From assembly GCA_031418215.1 (NCBI GenBank), contig JANOXC010000049.1:1-35232 (forward strand): a DNA stretch of 35,232 nt. The letters are read 5' to 3'. Below are positions 15,423-23,787 of the stretch, one piece after another (within the stretch, counting starts at the first letter, position 1; each line of letters opens with the position of its first letter). Origin of the DNA: JANOXC01 sp031418215. Its GTDB lineage: Bacteria > Bacteroidota > Bacteroidia > AKYH767-A > OLB10. Under the pieces are notes generated by a model. The model made no database searches and was not told the origin of the DNA. It saw nothing but the letters and a program-made list of their open reading frames with translations. The translations under genes were made by a program, and so were the position numbers.

Positions 15423-17191
15423 TGCATCCAATCATTCATATTAGATTCAAAAACATCCAAAGGCAAACATCCATTGATCAAAACCTCATCATGAAATTTT
15501 TGAATGCTGAATTTATCGCCTAAAGTTTCTTCGGCTCTTTTCCTGATCTCTAAAATTTTCATCTGGCCGATCTTATATGCCAATGCCTGTCCGGGAATAG
15601 CCATGTAACGCTCCACTTCTGCAGTGATATCTGTTTTGCTTTCCGCATCTTTATCCAATGAATATTCAATGGCCTGTTCGCGGGTCCAGCCTTTAATATG
15701 CATACCAACATCAACAACAAGCCTAATGGCACGATGCATTTCTTCGCTGAGACAGCCGAAATACTGATAAGGATCGGTATATAATCCCAACTCCTTGCCA
15801 AGTGACTCTGTATATAAAGCCCAGCCTTCACCATAAGCTCCATACCAGCCGAAGCGGCGGAATTTTGGTAATTCCTCATTCTCCTGTTGTATAGAAGTCT
15901 GGTAATGATGTCCGGGAATAGCTTCGTGTAAAAACAAATCTTCCATTCCTACAATATTGAATTTAGTTGGATCAAGTACAGGAACATAAAATATTCCTGG
16001 CCGTGAACCATCAGGAGCCGATTGATTGTATTCAGCACTTGCAGAAGCCTCACGGAACTTTTCTGTTTGTCTGATTTCAAATTTGGCTTTAGGAACGAGG
16101 TTGAATAACTTATTCAGTTGTGGTTCCATCCGCTTATGAATATCGCGGAATGCGGCAATCACATCGCTATCCGCTTTGTAGGGCATTAGTTTTTTGTCAT
16201 TGTGTATAGAGACAATAAAAGACTTCAAATCACCTTTGAAACCAACATCCTCCTTCACTTTTTCCATTTCAGCTTTCAAACGACTCACTTCTTCTTCCCC
16301 AATGGCAAATATCTCATCCGGTGTTAAATTGGTTGTAGTCCATTGTTTTGCCAGATAAGCATAATACTCTTTTCCTCCCGGAACATCAGAAATTCCTGCC
16401 GTAGTCCTGCAATGGGGTATATATTCCTTGCTCATGAAATCATATAATTGCTGATAGGTGGGAACAATTTTTTCTGCGATGGCTTTGAAATATAAAACAG
16501 TCAATCTTTTTTTATCCTCGCTACTGAAAGACGCAGGCATATTTTTGATGGGTTCATAAAAAATACTTTGTTGAGGTTCTTTCACAATTATACCTTGTAA
16601 TTGTGGCAATACACGCTCCATAAGAATTTTCGGTTGTGTAATTCCCATTGCTATTCCTCTTCTCATATTGGCTATTATGGTATCTTCATAGTTAACAAAT
16701 GCATCAATTCGTTTTAAAAAATCATCATAATCTTTTACCGTTTTAAAAGGCTGGTTGCTGCTCCCCGATCCTAATTGCGGAAAAGTCAAATGCATTCCCC
16801 AAAACTGGTTTACCGACATCAGGTTTTCATGAAAACTTAGTCCTTCTAACTGGATCTGCATCTCCCTTTTAAAAACATCATAGCTTATTAAATCCTGGTC
16901 TTTTAATTGTGCACGATTGAACTTTGTAACAGCTAACGCATACTTCTTATAAAAATCTGCAAGCTTTTCGCGGTAAGCGTCACTGATATCATTAGGCAGC
17001 TGATCATTGTAACGTTTATCTCCAATGGCTGTGGCTTCTAAAGGAAAAAGCTTTAAACGCTCCTCATAATATGCATCAAACATAGCATGCAGCTCCTTGG
17101 CTTTTGTGTCTGCTGATAAGGGTTGGGTTTTTTGCTTGCAGGCAGTCAGTAAAATTACCATGCATAAAATAATTTTTTGTTTAGCTAGCAT
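15404..17191 (-). CDS. DUF885 family lipoprotein, putative zinc-peptidase-like
   Basis: A 595-residue DUF885 protein. I start at ATG 17191, because MLAKQKIILCMVILLTAC is a lipoprotein signal with lipobox LTAC; the longer frame from 17275 adds 28 residues that spoil it. The mature protein should be a membrane-anchored lipoprotein. Family blocks are TAIGDKRYNDQLP near the N-terminus, PGGKEYYAYLAKQWT, and the metal-site-like HEAIPGHHYQ at 422-431 (HExxxGHH), followed by GWALYTE and GMHIKGWTREQAIEY. DUF885 proteins are thought to be metallopeptidases from this motif; activity and substrate here are unproven. The last residues (NQLAN) and the TAG stop are encoded by an interspersed repeat, so the tail may have been replaced by repeat insertion. 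Its minus-strand neighbour upstream is the DinB-like gene, 327 bases away. Confidence 0.88.
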   Translation of the reverse strand: MLAKQKIILCMVILLTACKQKTQPLSADTKAKELHAMFDAYYEERLKLFPLEATAIGDKRYNDQLPNDISDAYREKLADFYKKYALAVTKFNRAQLKDQDLISYDVFKREMQIQLEGLSFHENLMSVNQFWGMHLTFPQLGSGSSNQPFKTVKDYDDFLKRIDAFVNYEDTIIANMRRGIAMGITQPKILMERVLPQLQGIIVKEPQQSIFYEPIKNMPASFSSEDKKRLTVLYFKAIAEKIVPTYQQLYDFMSKEYIPHCRTTAGISDVPGGKEYYAYLAKQWTTTNLTPDEIFAIGEEEVSRLKAEMEKVKEDVGFKGDLKSFIVSIHNDKKLMPYKADSDVIAAFRDIHKRMEPQLNKLFNLVPKAKFEIRQTEKFREASASAEYNQSAPDGSRPGIFYVPVLDPTKFNIVGMEDLFLHEAIPGHHYQTSIQQENEELPKFRRFGWYGAYGEGWALYTESLGKELGLYTDPYQYFGCLSEEMHRAIRLVVDVGMHIKGWTREQAIEYSLDKDAESKTDITAEVERYMAIPGQALAYKIGQMKILEIRKRAEETLGDKFSIQKFHDEVLINGCLPLDVFESNMNDWMHNQLAN

Positions 17192-17518
17192 ATTTTTTTT
17201 TAACGGTTTAGCAATTAAGGAAGCAATTGATATTTTCAAAATTGAAATAGTGAACAAATCTGTACAGAATTCCACTTATAAAAAAAAGAAGTCGTTCAAC
17301 CTGCTGAAAAAGGCGATGAAATCCTCATTTGATACTACGATTAACTAAAAATAATCATGCGATTTAGAATAAAAGATGCGTAGTAAACTCGACATTATTA
17401 ATGATTTGGGGCTTGGTGTCTTGGGTGGAATTAGAAGCAAAAATGTTGATTAGAATTATAAAGGCTCAATTTAGCACATCTGCCCCCATTTTAACCCAAC
17501 TCTTGTTAGCAGTCGTTT

Positions 17519-17974
17519 TTATTTTAGTATATCTTCAATAATTTCCAGATGGTGTTTAGTGTGAATCTCAAGAAATTTCACTGTGTCCTTTAATTTTAAT
17601 TTTCCGAAAATTGGGTGCTTAAAAAACTTGCCTGATCGAATAAATTGAAGTTCTTTAGTTTTTTGTCTAGATGTTTCTATGTGATTAACTAAACCTTCAA
17701 CAGAGATATCCCCTTTTGGTTTTACTACTTCTGGTGTTTGAGCTCGTCCTCTTGGAATTTTACCCATTGTAAAAACTATAATCTTTATCAAGCTAAAATT
17801 CCATTTATAGTCATTAGGATTTGATTTAATCAATTGATTGGTTATTCCGTTTAAGGTAAGTAATGTATGTTCAATATGCCAACCGACACTTGCATTTGAA
17901 ATTTCTTCATTTGTCGTTTGGAACTTTGGAATTTTTGCTTCAAGTCGGTCTATATATCGGTCAATTTTATTCAT
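17519..17974 (-). CDS. DinB/DUF1569-like small protein
   Basis: A 151-residue predicted four-helix protein of the DinB/YfiT superfamily, closest in pattern to DUF1569. It shows the paired histidines of a DinB-type metal site: GWHIEHTLLTL (His33, His36) in the second helix and IHTKHHLEIIEDILK at the C-terminus. Such proteins are putative metal-dependent transferases or thiol-related enzymes; the function here is unknown. It lies between recN and the DUF885 gene, with 327 bases downstream and 89 bases upstream that carry no gene. The flanks look unlike the tight minus-strand cluster next door, so it may be a later insertion. The family assignment rests on motif recall and is moderate. Confidence 0.7.
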   Translation of the reverse strand: MNKIDRYIDRLEAKIPKFQTTNEEISNASVGWHIEHTLLTLNGITNQLIKSNPNDYKWNFSLIKIIVFTMGKIPRGRAQTPEVVKPKGDISVEGLVNHIETSRQKTKELQFIRSGKFFKHPIFGKLKLKDTVKFLEIHTKHHLEIIEDILK

Positions 17975-18063
17975 TGTTATCTACTATTTGTTCTATTTGA
18001 ATTTCAGAAGATTTGCGAAATAATACTGGTTGGTCATGAGCTGCAAGCGCACACCAGAATTAG

Positions 18064-19725
18064 CTAAATATTTAACAATCCTTTTGCATGTTCAACTGCC
18101 GCGGTGGTCAGCTTTTCACCACTAAGCATCCTTGCAATTTCATTTACCCTTTCATCAGGATTCAACTGCCGGATTCCGGTGCGTGTTGTATTTCCAATGT
18201 CAGTCTTATAGACAAGCAAATGCTCCCTACCCTTTCCTGCAATTTGTGGCAAATGGGTAATGGCCATCACCTGGTGTTTCTTGGAAATCTGCTGCATGAT
18301 TGAACCAACTTTGGAAGCCACTTCTCCGGAAATGCCGGTATCAATCTCATCAAAAATGATGGTTGGCATAGCGGCAAGGTTAGCAAGCAATGATTTTATT
18401 GCAAGCATCAAACGAGACAATTCCCCTCCTGAAGCTACCTTACTTAATTCCTTTAATGTAGTGCCTTTATTGGCGGTAAAGAGAAAAACAACTTTATCAA
18501 TACCATCTATCGTAAGGTCGGCATTTGCATCAGTATTCATTTCCACTTTCAATTGTGCATTCGGCATCATCAATTCATTAGTAAGCTCATGAATGGCCTT
18601 TTCAATTTTCGAAATGGCTTTATTCCGGTTTTGAGAAATTTCCTTTGCTTCCTTCACCAGTTTAATGAATAATAACTGAACTTGCTGTTGTAATTTTTCA
18701 ATTGCGGTTTCTAAAGAACCAATACCATCCAATTTATTATTCAGGTCTTCCTGTAAAGTAATTAATTCTTCAATTGTCTGCACATGGTGCTTTTGCTCCA
18801 GCTTGTAAATAATATTCAGTCTTTCATTTACCATTTCAAGACGCTTGGGATCAGCCTTTACAAGGTCTTCCATCCGTTCTGCTTCAGAACTGATGTCCTT
18901 GAGCTCGATGATAGTTGATTTAACTCTATCCAGCAGTTCAGCATACTTTGAATCATATTTAGTTAACGTATTAAAATAACCGGTAACCCCAGAAAGATGC
19001 TGAAGGAGGTTATCATCACCTCCTGAAAGTGCCTGATGAGAATTGTGCAAATGCTCTTTGATCTCTTCTGCATGGGTCAACAATTGCGTTTCGTTTTCCA
19101 GCATCAATTGTTCTCCCTGTTTAAGATTTGTTTCTTCCAATTCATTTAGTTGAAACTGAAAATAGTCAAGATCAGTTTTGGATTTTCGTTCTTCCTCCTG
19201 CAGCTTTTCTAATTCCTTTTTCATACTTACATATTCCTGAAATCCGTTATGATAAGAGCTCAATAAATCCTGATGCTTTGCAAAAGCATCTACTACGTTT
19301 AATTGAAAACGGCTGTTACTCAATGTAAGCGTTTCATGCTGTGAGTGAATATCTACTAATGTATCTGCCAATTCTCGAAGTACATTCAAATTTACCGGTG
19401 TGTCATTAATAAATGCGCGCGATTTCCCTTCAGGTGTTATTTCACGTCTTAAGCAAGTTGTTTCTTCATAATCCAATTCATTATTCTTAAAAAAATCTTT
19501 TAACCGATAATTATGAATATCGAAGATGCCTTCGATGATGCACTTCTTCTTTTTATTCAAGAGTGATCCGACATCTGCTCTTTGTCCTAAAATGAGCGCT
19601 AAAGCACCTAATAATATTGATTTGCCGGCACCTGTTTCCCCGGTAATAATCGTTAATCCTTCACTGAATTCTATATCCAGTTCTTCAATTAAAATGTAAT
19701 TCTGAATCTGTAATTTCTTTAACAT
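18064..19725 (-). CDS. recN: DNA repair protein RecN (SMC-like ATPase)
   Basis: RecN is an SMC-like ATPase recruited early to DNA double-strand breaks. The protein is 553 residues, full length for the family. It begins MLKKLQIQNYILIEELDIEF and Walker A is GETGAGKS (29-36). A long coiled-coil region lies between about 150 and 370 (for example YVSMKKELEKLQEEERK). Near the C-terminus are the ABC-type signature ASGGELSRLMLAIK, Walker B IIFDEIDTGISGEVA and the D/H-loop region MAITHLPQIAG. It is the last gene of a minus-strand run bamD-rpoZ-coaBC-porD-recN, with a 108-base gap from the DUF4835 gene; this order is familiar from Bacteroidota genomes. Confidence 0.96.
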   Translation of the reverse strand: MLKKLQIQNYILIEELDIEFSEGLTIITGETGAGKSILLGALALILGQRADVGSLLNKKKKCIIEGIFDIHNYRLKDFFKNNELDYEETTCLRREITPEGKSRAFINDTPVNLNVLRELADTLVDIHSQHETLTLSNSRFQLNVVDAFAKHQDLLSSYHNGFQEYVSMKKELEKLQEEERKSKTDLDYFQFQLNELEETNLKQGEQLMLENETQLLTHAEEIKEHLHNSHQALSGGDDNLLQHLSGVTGYFNTLTKYDSKYAELLDRVKSTIIELKDISSEAERMEDLVKADPKRLEMVNERLNIIYKLEQKHHVQTIEELITLQEDLNNKLDGIGSLETAIEKLQQQVQLLFIKLVKEAKEISQNRNKAISKIEKAIHELTNELMMPNAQLKVEMNTDANADLTIDGIDKVVFLFTANKGTTLKELSKVASGGELSRLMLAIKSLLANLAAMPTIIFDEIDTGISGEVASKVGSIMQQISKKHQVMAITHLPQIAGKGREHLLVYKTDIGNTTRTGIRQLNPDERVNEIARMLSGEKLTTAAVEHAKGLLNI

Positions 19726-19833
19726 GCTGTCTTGTAATCGGGATTTAAAAATAGCAAATCACTCTCAGACCTGAGCGGAGAAAGATAAAATTTTTAATAA
19801 GTAGCTGGAAATACTAACAAAAACTAAAAAATG

Positions 19834-20730
19834 TTATTGAGCAATACGGTCATATTTTCCGGAATTAGAAGGATTAATTTCATCCAAGGTAAGCTTGGCT
19901 TGCGATTTAAGATCGCCCGGTGCACCTGAAAGAATATTTACCAATTCATCGGCTTTCGCATCAAAAACCAACTGCATAAAAGGAGAAATTGGCTTCAACA
20001 CATGTACTTTTTTCAATGTTTCAATAGATTCTGAAATCTGTATCAGACCATCATTGAGGTTTTCCTGCATTACATCCAATCCCTTTCGGTGATAGGTATA
20101 ATACATGTTGCGGATTGGGCGATAAACGGGATTGTTTATGTTTTCACTAATCCAATAACGGTTGCGCTGATTGGTTTCAAATGAACGCCATCCGGATTCA
20201 GAAGCATTTTGCATATTGGCTACAATGGTTTGCATTTTCTGAAAATAAGGTCCTCCTGCTAGTGGGGAAAAACTATCGTAGTCCATGCCAATCGCTAAAT
20301 ATGCATAGTAAGCCAACATGGCGATAAGGTTTGTAGGGCGACCATTGATATCAAATTCCAAAGTCTGGAATTCAACATAGCGAAAATCAAAATTGTTGTC
20401 TTTTACATTAAGTATCGGAGAATAGTAATCCGCCTTATATACCGGCCGCCTGGAGGTGATTTGAATATTGGCCTTAAACTCGTCTGTAGAAACGCGCTCC
20501 GTCACTTCAATTTGAATACTGCACTCAATCTTTTCCTCAGGCTTAAACTTATCATTGGTCCATTTTGTGGTATTCATGAATTCAAATATGGACTGTTGTA
20601 ACGTGGTGAAAATCTTTTTATCACTTCCTGATATACGAGGAGAAATAACCGTAACGGAACAATTTAATTCCTGGGCAACCACAATATCACTGAATAGTAA
20701 TATTGAAACAAAAGCAATCAGTTTATACAT
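19834..20730 (-). CDS. porD: DUF4835 family protein, PorD-type T9SS-associated
   Basis: A 298-residue exported protein with a signal peptide (MYKLIAFVSILLFSDIVVAQ). It matches the DUF4835 pattern: ELNCSVTVISPRISGSDKKIF after the signal, IECSIQIEVTERVS, RRPVYKADYYSPILN, FRYVEFQTLEFDINGR and LAYYAYLAIGMDYDSFSPLAGGPYF. DUF4835 proteins are annotated in current databases as the T9SS protein PorD (from memory), and T9SS cargoes occur in this window, but the biochemical role is poorly defined, so treat the symbol as provisional. Its start overlaps the 3' end of coaBC by 8 bases, so translation is probably coupled. The protein is expected to be periplasmic or outer-membrane associated. Confidence 0.82.
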   Translation of the reverse strand: MYKLIAFVSILLFSDIVVAQELNCSVTVISPRISGSDKKIFTTLQQSIFEFMNTTKWTNDKFKPEEKIECSIQIEVTERVSTDEFKANIQITSRRPVYKADYYSPILNVKDNNFDFRYVEFQTLEFDINGRPTNLIAMLAYYAYLAIGMDYDSFSPLAGGPYFQKMQTIVANMQNASESGWRSFETNQRNRYWISENINNPVYRPIRNMYYTYHRKGLDVMQENLNDGLIQISESIETLKKVHVLKPISPFMQLVFDAKADELVNILSGAPGDLKSQAKLTLDEINPSNSGKYDRIAQ

Positions 20731-21922
20731 GTTGAAGTTCTAAGATTTTATTCACTATATCAATGGCTACATCCTTTTTTGATTTTAATTCAAATCCTGA
20801 TACTTCACCACTCTTGTCAATCATGGTCACTTTATTGGTATCAAAATTAAATCCTGCATTTTCATCAGCAATGGAATTCATCACTACTAAATCAAGATTT
20901 TTGCGTTTTAATTTATCCATAGCATAGGCCAATGCATCCTTACTTTCCAAGGCAAATCCAACCAGCAATTGTCCTTTCTTTTTTTGTTTGCCCATCTCAG
21001 CAAGGATATCGGTAGTAGGCTTCAACGGAATAACCTGCGCAGCATTGTCTTTTTTAATTTTATGATTTGCGACTTCTTCCGGAGTAAAATCAGCAACAGC
21101 AGCACACATAATGGTAATATCGCTGGCAGCATAATATTTCATGCATGCTGACCACATATCCTGTGCAGACACAACCGGAATTACAGAGACTCCTTTAGGA
21201 GCTATAAGGTGATTAGGACCGGCAATTAAAGTTACCTCAGCGCCACGTCGCCTCAACTCTTCTGCAATGGCAAACCCCATTTTTCCTGATGAATGATTAC
21301 TAATGAACCGTACCGGATCAATTGCCTCTTGTGTTGGGCCTGCTGTAATCAATATTTTTTTGCCTTTAAATTCACCATCACTAAAAAAAAAGTCCTTTAC
21401 ACTATTTAAAATTACATCGGGTTCTTCCATCCTGCCTTCACCAATTAAGCCACTGGCTAATTCACCTTTAACAGGGCTAATAATAATATTTCCATGGTTC
21501 GTTAAGGTGGAAATATTTTGCTGTGTGGCATCATGAAGGAACATATCATGATCCATTGCCGGAGCAATCATTACCTGACAACGTGCAGAAAGATAAACCG
21601 CCGTGAGCAGGTTATCACAAAGTCCAAAAGAGAATTTTGCGAGGGTATTTGCCGTAGCAGGAGCTATTAAAAAGAGGTCGGCCCATAAGCCCAGTTCCAC
21701 ATGGTTATTCCATGTTTGGGTTGATGATATTAAATCAATGGAAACGGGATTTTTTGAAATGACTGAAAAAGTCAATGGCGTGATAAAATCCTTTGCAGCG
21801 GGCGTCATTAACACTTTAACTTCTGCGCCTTCTTTCACCAATAAGCGACATAACTCAACTGCTTTATAAGCAGCAATACTAGCTGTGACGCCCAATAAAA
21901 TTTTCTTACCGTTTAACTGCAC
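20723..21922 (-). CDS. coaBC: Bifunctional phosphopantothenoylcysteine decarboxylase / phosphopantothenate-cysteine ligase
   Basis: CoaBC makes 4'-phosphopantetheine in two steps of coenzyme A synthesis. The 399-residue protein has both halves. The FMN-dependent decarboxylase (about 1-185) has LLGVTASIAAYKA, the catalytic His74 in NNHVELG, the flavin segment APATANTLAKFSFGLCDNLL and the substrate clamp APAMDHDM. The ligase half (about 190-399) starts KILITAGPTQEAIDPVRFISNHSSGKMG and continues with CAAVADFTP, KIKKDNA and LLVGFALES. It starts 12 bases after the omega gene and overlaps the DUF4835 gene by 8 bases, so it is within an operon. Confidence 0.96.
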   Translation of the reverse strand: MQLNGKKILLGVTASIAAYKAVELCRLLVKEGAEVKVLMTPAAKDFITPLTFSVISKNPVSIDLISSTQTWNNHVELGLWADLFLIAPATANTLAKFSFGLCDNLLTAVYLSARCQVMIAPAMDHDMFLHDATQQNISTLTNHGNIIISPVKGELASGLIGEGRMEEPDVILNSVKDFFFSDGEFKGKKILITAGPTQEAIDPVRFISNHSSGKMGFAIAEELRRRGAEVTLIAGPNHLIAPKGVSVIPVVSAQDMWSACMKYYAASDITIMCAAVADFTPEEVANHKIKKDNAAQVIPLKPTTDILAEMGKQKKKGQLLVGFALESKDALAYAMDKLKRKNLDLVVMNSIADENAGFNFDTNKVTMIDKSGEVSGFELKSKKDVAIDIVNKILELQHV

Positions 21923-21934
21923 GGTGGCGGATAT

Positions 21935-22258
21935 TTATAACGACTCCTTAAGCGGATTGCGATGGTAAATTTTACCATCCAGGTATTCCTGAATAGCAAT
22001 TAGTGAAGACTTCGGTAACCGCTCATAATGTTTTGAAATTTCAATTTGCTCACGGTTTTCAAAAATTTCTTCCAGATTGTCACTAATACTTGCAAATTCA
22101 GATAACTTCTCTGTTAATTCTTCTTTTACCTCAGAAGAAATATGATTGGCTCTTCTGGCTAAAACGGCAAGTGTTTCATATACATTACCTGTTTTCTCCT
22201 CAAAATTCACTAGGTCACGGGTAATTGTGGTGTTTGTTGATGACTTATAGTTTGCCAT
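21935..22258 (-). CDS. rpoZ: RNA polymerase omega subunit-like protein (Bacteroidota type)
   Basis: A 107-residue protein of the RpoZ/omega family in its divergent Bacteroidota form. Omega helps fold and hold the beta' subunit. Supporting residues are the N-terminal TITRDLVNFEEKTGNVYETLAVLARRANHISSEVKEELTEKL, corresponding to the omega core helices with the conserved ARRAN.I block, and the C-terminal PLKESL. Position between bamD and coaBC is the usual one in this phylum. It is the first gene of the tight coaBC-porD part of the cluster. A 511-base non-coding gap precedes it. Confidence 0.85.
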   Translation of the reverse strand: MANYKSSTNTTITRDLVNFEEKTGNVYETLAVLARRANHISSEVKEELTEKLSEFASISDNLEEIFENREQIEISKHYERLPKSSLIAIQEYLDGKIYHRNPLKESL

Positions 22259-22769
22259 GATATCTATATTAGAATTAAGGTTTATAATGCTAATTAATTG
22301 AAAATCAGAATTTAACGTCTATTATTTTGACTTTCTATTTTTCAACTATTCCAACGTATTGAATAGTGGGTAAAGATAAGCAATTCTATGTAATTCAGAA
22401 GCGTATCAACGAAAAAGAGAATATGATAAAATTTTAAAAGGTTCCATAAGGATGTATATTAATTGAACCCGCTTTAATAAAGCCTTCTTAAATACAATTC
22501 GCCCATGTTCTAAAATTACGGACAATCAGGAATCAAACGTTGAATTTGAAAAATGTGTTAAAAAGCATTTAGGAGAATCTCACATTTTATTGAAAGTTTC
22601 TTTTTCATCAAAGGCAAAAATGTTAAACTTAAAGGTGAAAGAGGCCAATTAATCCCTTAAGAAAAATAAAGAGCTTAGGGCTTATAATTAATTCAAAAAC
22701 GAAATAAGCTGATGGAAAAATGTTCAACAAAAAGCAAAACTCATCAATCAACTCAATAATATAAGTTAG
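22259..22769. other. 511-base spacer between bamD and rpoZ without a recognisable gene
   Basis: No convincing gene, RNA or repeat is visible. One frame on the plus strand is open from 22467 to a TAA at 22652 (62 codons, ...CSKITDNQESNVEFEKC...), but it lacks a good start codon and matches nothing I know; it could be the remnant of a lost gene. The spacer must also contain the omega-coaBC promoter, for which I see no clear TAnnTTTG box. Confidence 0.4.
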
Positions 22770-23585
22770 TTATTGAGGACTTAAGGCAACTGTTTCAAGT
22801 GATTTAATTTCTGATTCCACTTTGCTAAACTGCCGTTCTGCATCATCTAAATACTTACTTTGAGGATAAGCGTCTACCAATCTAAAATAGCTTTCCCTGG
22901 CATCTTTAAGTCGCAACAGTTGTTTTGTCTCAACACTGTTGATGGCATAAAAATAGTATGATTTAAAGATCAGGTAAAGTGCTTCTTCCTTAAAAATAGT
23001 TCCGGGAAAATCAATCAATACATTTTGCAATGCGGATACCGCAGCTTTATAGTTTTCTGTTTTGTAATAAAGCTTGGCATTGGCAAATTCTTTTGTTTCC
23101 AATTTCATCCTCAACTCATCAATCAGCTTGTTTGCATCTGCTACCCGTTCACTGCCCGGATATCGGTTTATGAACAATTGGAATTTGTTGATGGCATCAA
23201 ATGAGTTGGTTTGGTCTAAACTTGAAACAGGTGAATCGAGATAAAAACAATAGGCATACATGTATTGAATCTCTTCTGCATATTTGCTTGTTGGGTAGCT
23301 TGTGAGAAAATTATTGAAATGATAAGAAGCCATAATATAATCTCGGATATAGAAATTGGAATAGGCATAATAGTAATAAACCTGTTCACCGCGAGCAGTG
23401 CCACGATACACTGTCATCAGCTCTTCCAAGAGTTGTAGCGCGCGGAAATAATCCTTTTTTAAGTAATATTTTTCAGCTGTCTCATACTTCAGATTCATGT
23501 CACTGCTTTTCAAAACACGTTGAAACTTGCTACAGGAAGTTAACAGAATCGTTGAAGAAATTAACACAAATAATATTTTTTTCAT
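22770..23585 (-). CDS. bamD: Outer-membrane assembly lipoprotein BamD
   Basis: BamD is the essential lipoprotein of the BAM complex, which inserts beta-barrel proteins into the outer membrane. I start at ATG 23585, giving MKKILFVLISSTILLTSCSKFQ with lipobox LTSC; an ATG four codons upstream lies almost on the predicted transcription start. The mature part is a run of TPR-like helices: AEKYYLKKDYFRALQLLEELM, YYYAYSNFYIRDYIMASYHFNNFLTSYPTS, NKFQLFINRYPGS and LVDAYPQSKYLDDAE, the YP.S pattern typical of BamD/YfiO. Length (271 residues) fits the family. It diverges from the alpha-oxoamine synthase gene at 23788. Confidence 0.93.
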   Translation of the reverse strand: MKKILFVLISSTILLTSCSKFQRVLKSSDMNLKYETAEKYYLKKDYFRALQLLEELMTVYRGTARGEQVYYYYAYSNFYIRDYIMASYHFNNFLTSYPTSKYAEEIQYMYAYCFYLDSPVSSLDQTNSFDAINKFQLFINRYPGSERVADANKLIDELRMKLETKEFANAKLYYKTENYKAAVSALQNVLIDFPGTIFKEEALYLIFKSYYFYAINSVETKQLLRLKDARESYFRLVDAYPQSKYLDDAERQFSKVESEIKSLETVALSPQ

Positions 23586-23601
23586 TGCATTGATCATGTT
23601 G

Positions 23602-23609
23602 CAAATGTA
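23602..23609 (-). promoter_or_regulatory. -7 box of bamD
   Basis: On the minus strand this reads TACATTTG (TAnnTTTG), 16 bases before the ATG at 23585. No TTG is found at the -33 distance. The position argues against the ATG at 23597 as the start. Confidence 0.4.
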
Positions 23610-23678
23610 TTAAAAATACACGTTTCAGGAGAGAAACATATAATCAACCACATTAACAACGAAGTGTTGAAAACATTA

Positions 23679-23708
23679 TTGCCGGATGAGAAATTAGTTT
23701 TATTTTTG
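23679..23708 (+). promoter_or_regulatory. Bacteroidota-type promoter of the alpha-oxoamine synthase gene
   Basis: TTG (23679-23681), 19 bases, then TATTTTTG (23701-23708): an exact match to TTG-N19-TAnnTTTG, about 80 bases before the ATG at 23788. Confidence 0.7.
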
Positions 23709-23787
23709 TGCAGATATTTCGGTCACCGGAATGGCTGATTTGAAGATCAAAAAAACAAACAGAAATTAAAAAGAAGTAGAAGATCCG

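Noticed and set aside
17480..17520. attC-like site (GTTAGCA / TTTAACCC) beside the DinB-like gene, suggesting an integron cassette
   Set aside because: GTTAGCA does not fit the GTTRRRY core, no paired inverse core with L-box spacing is found, and no integrase or second cassette is present.
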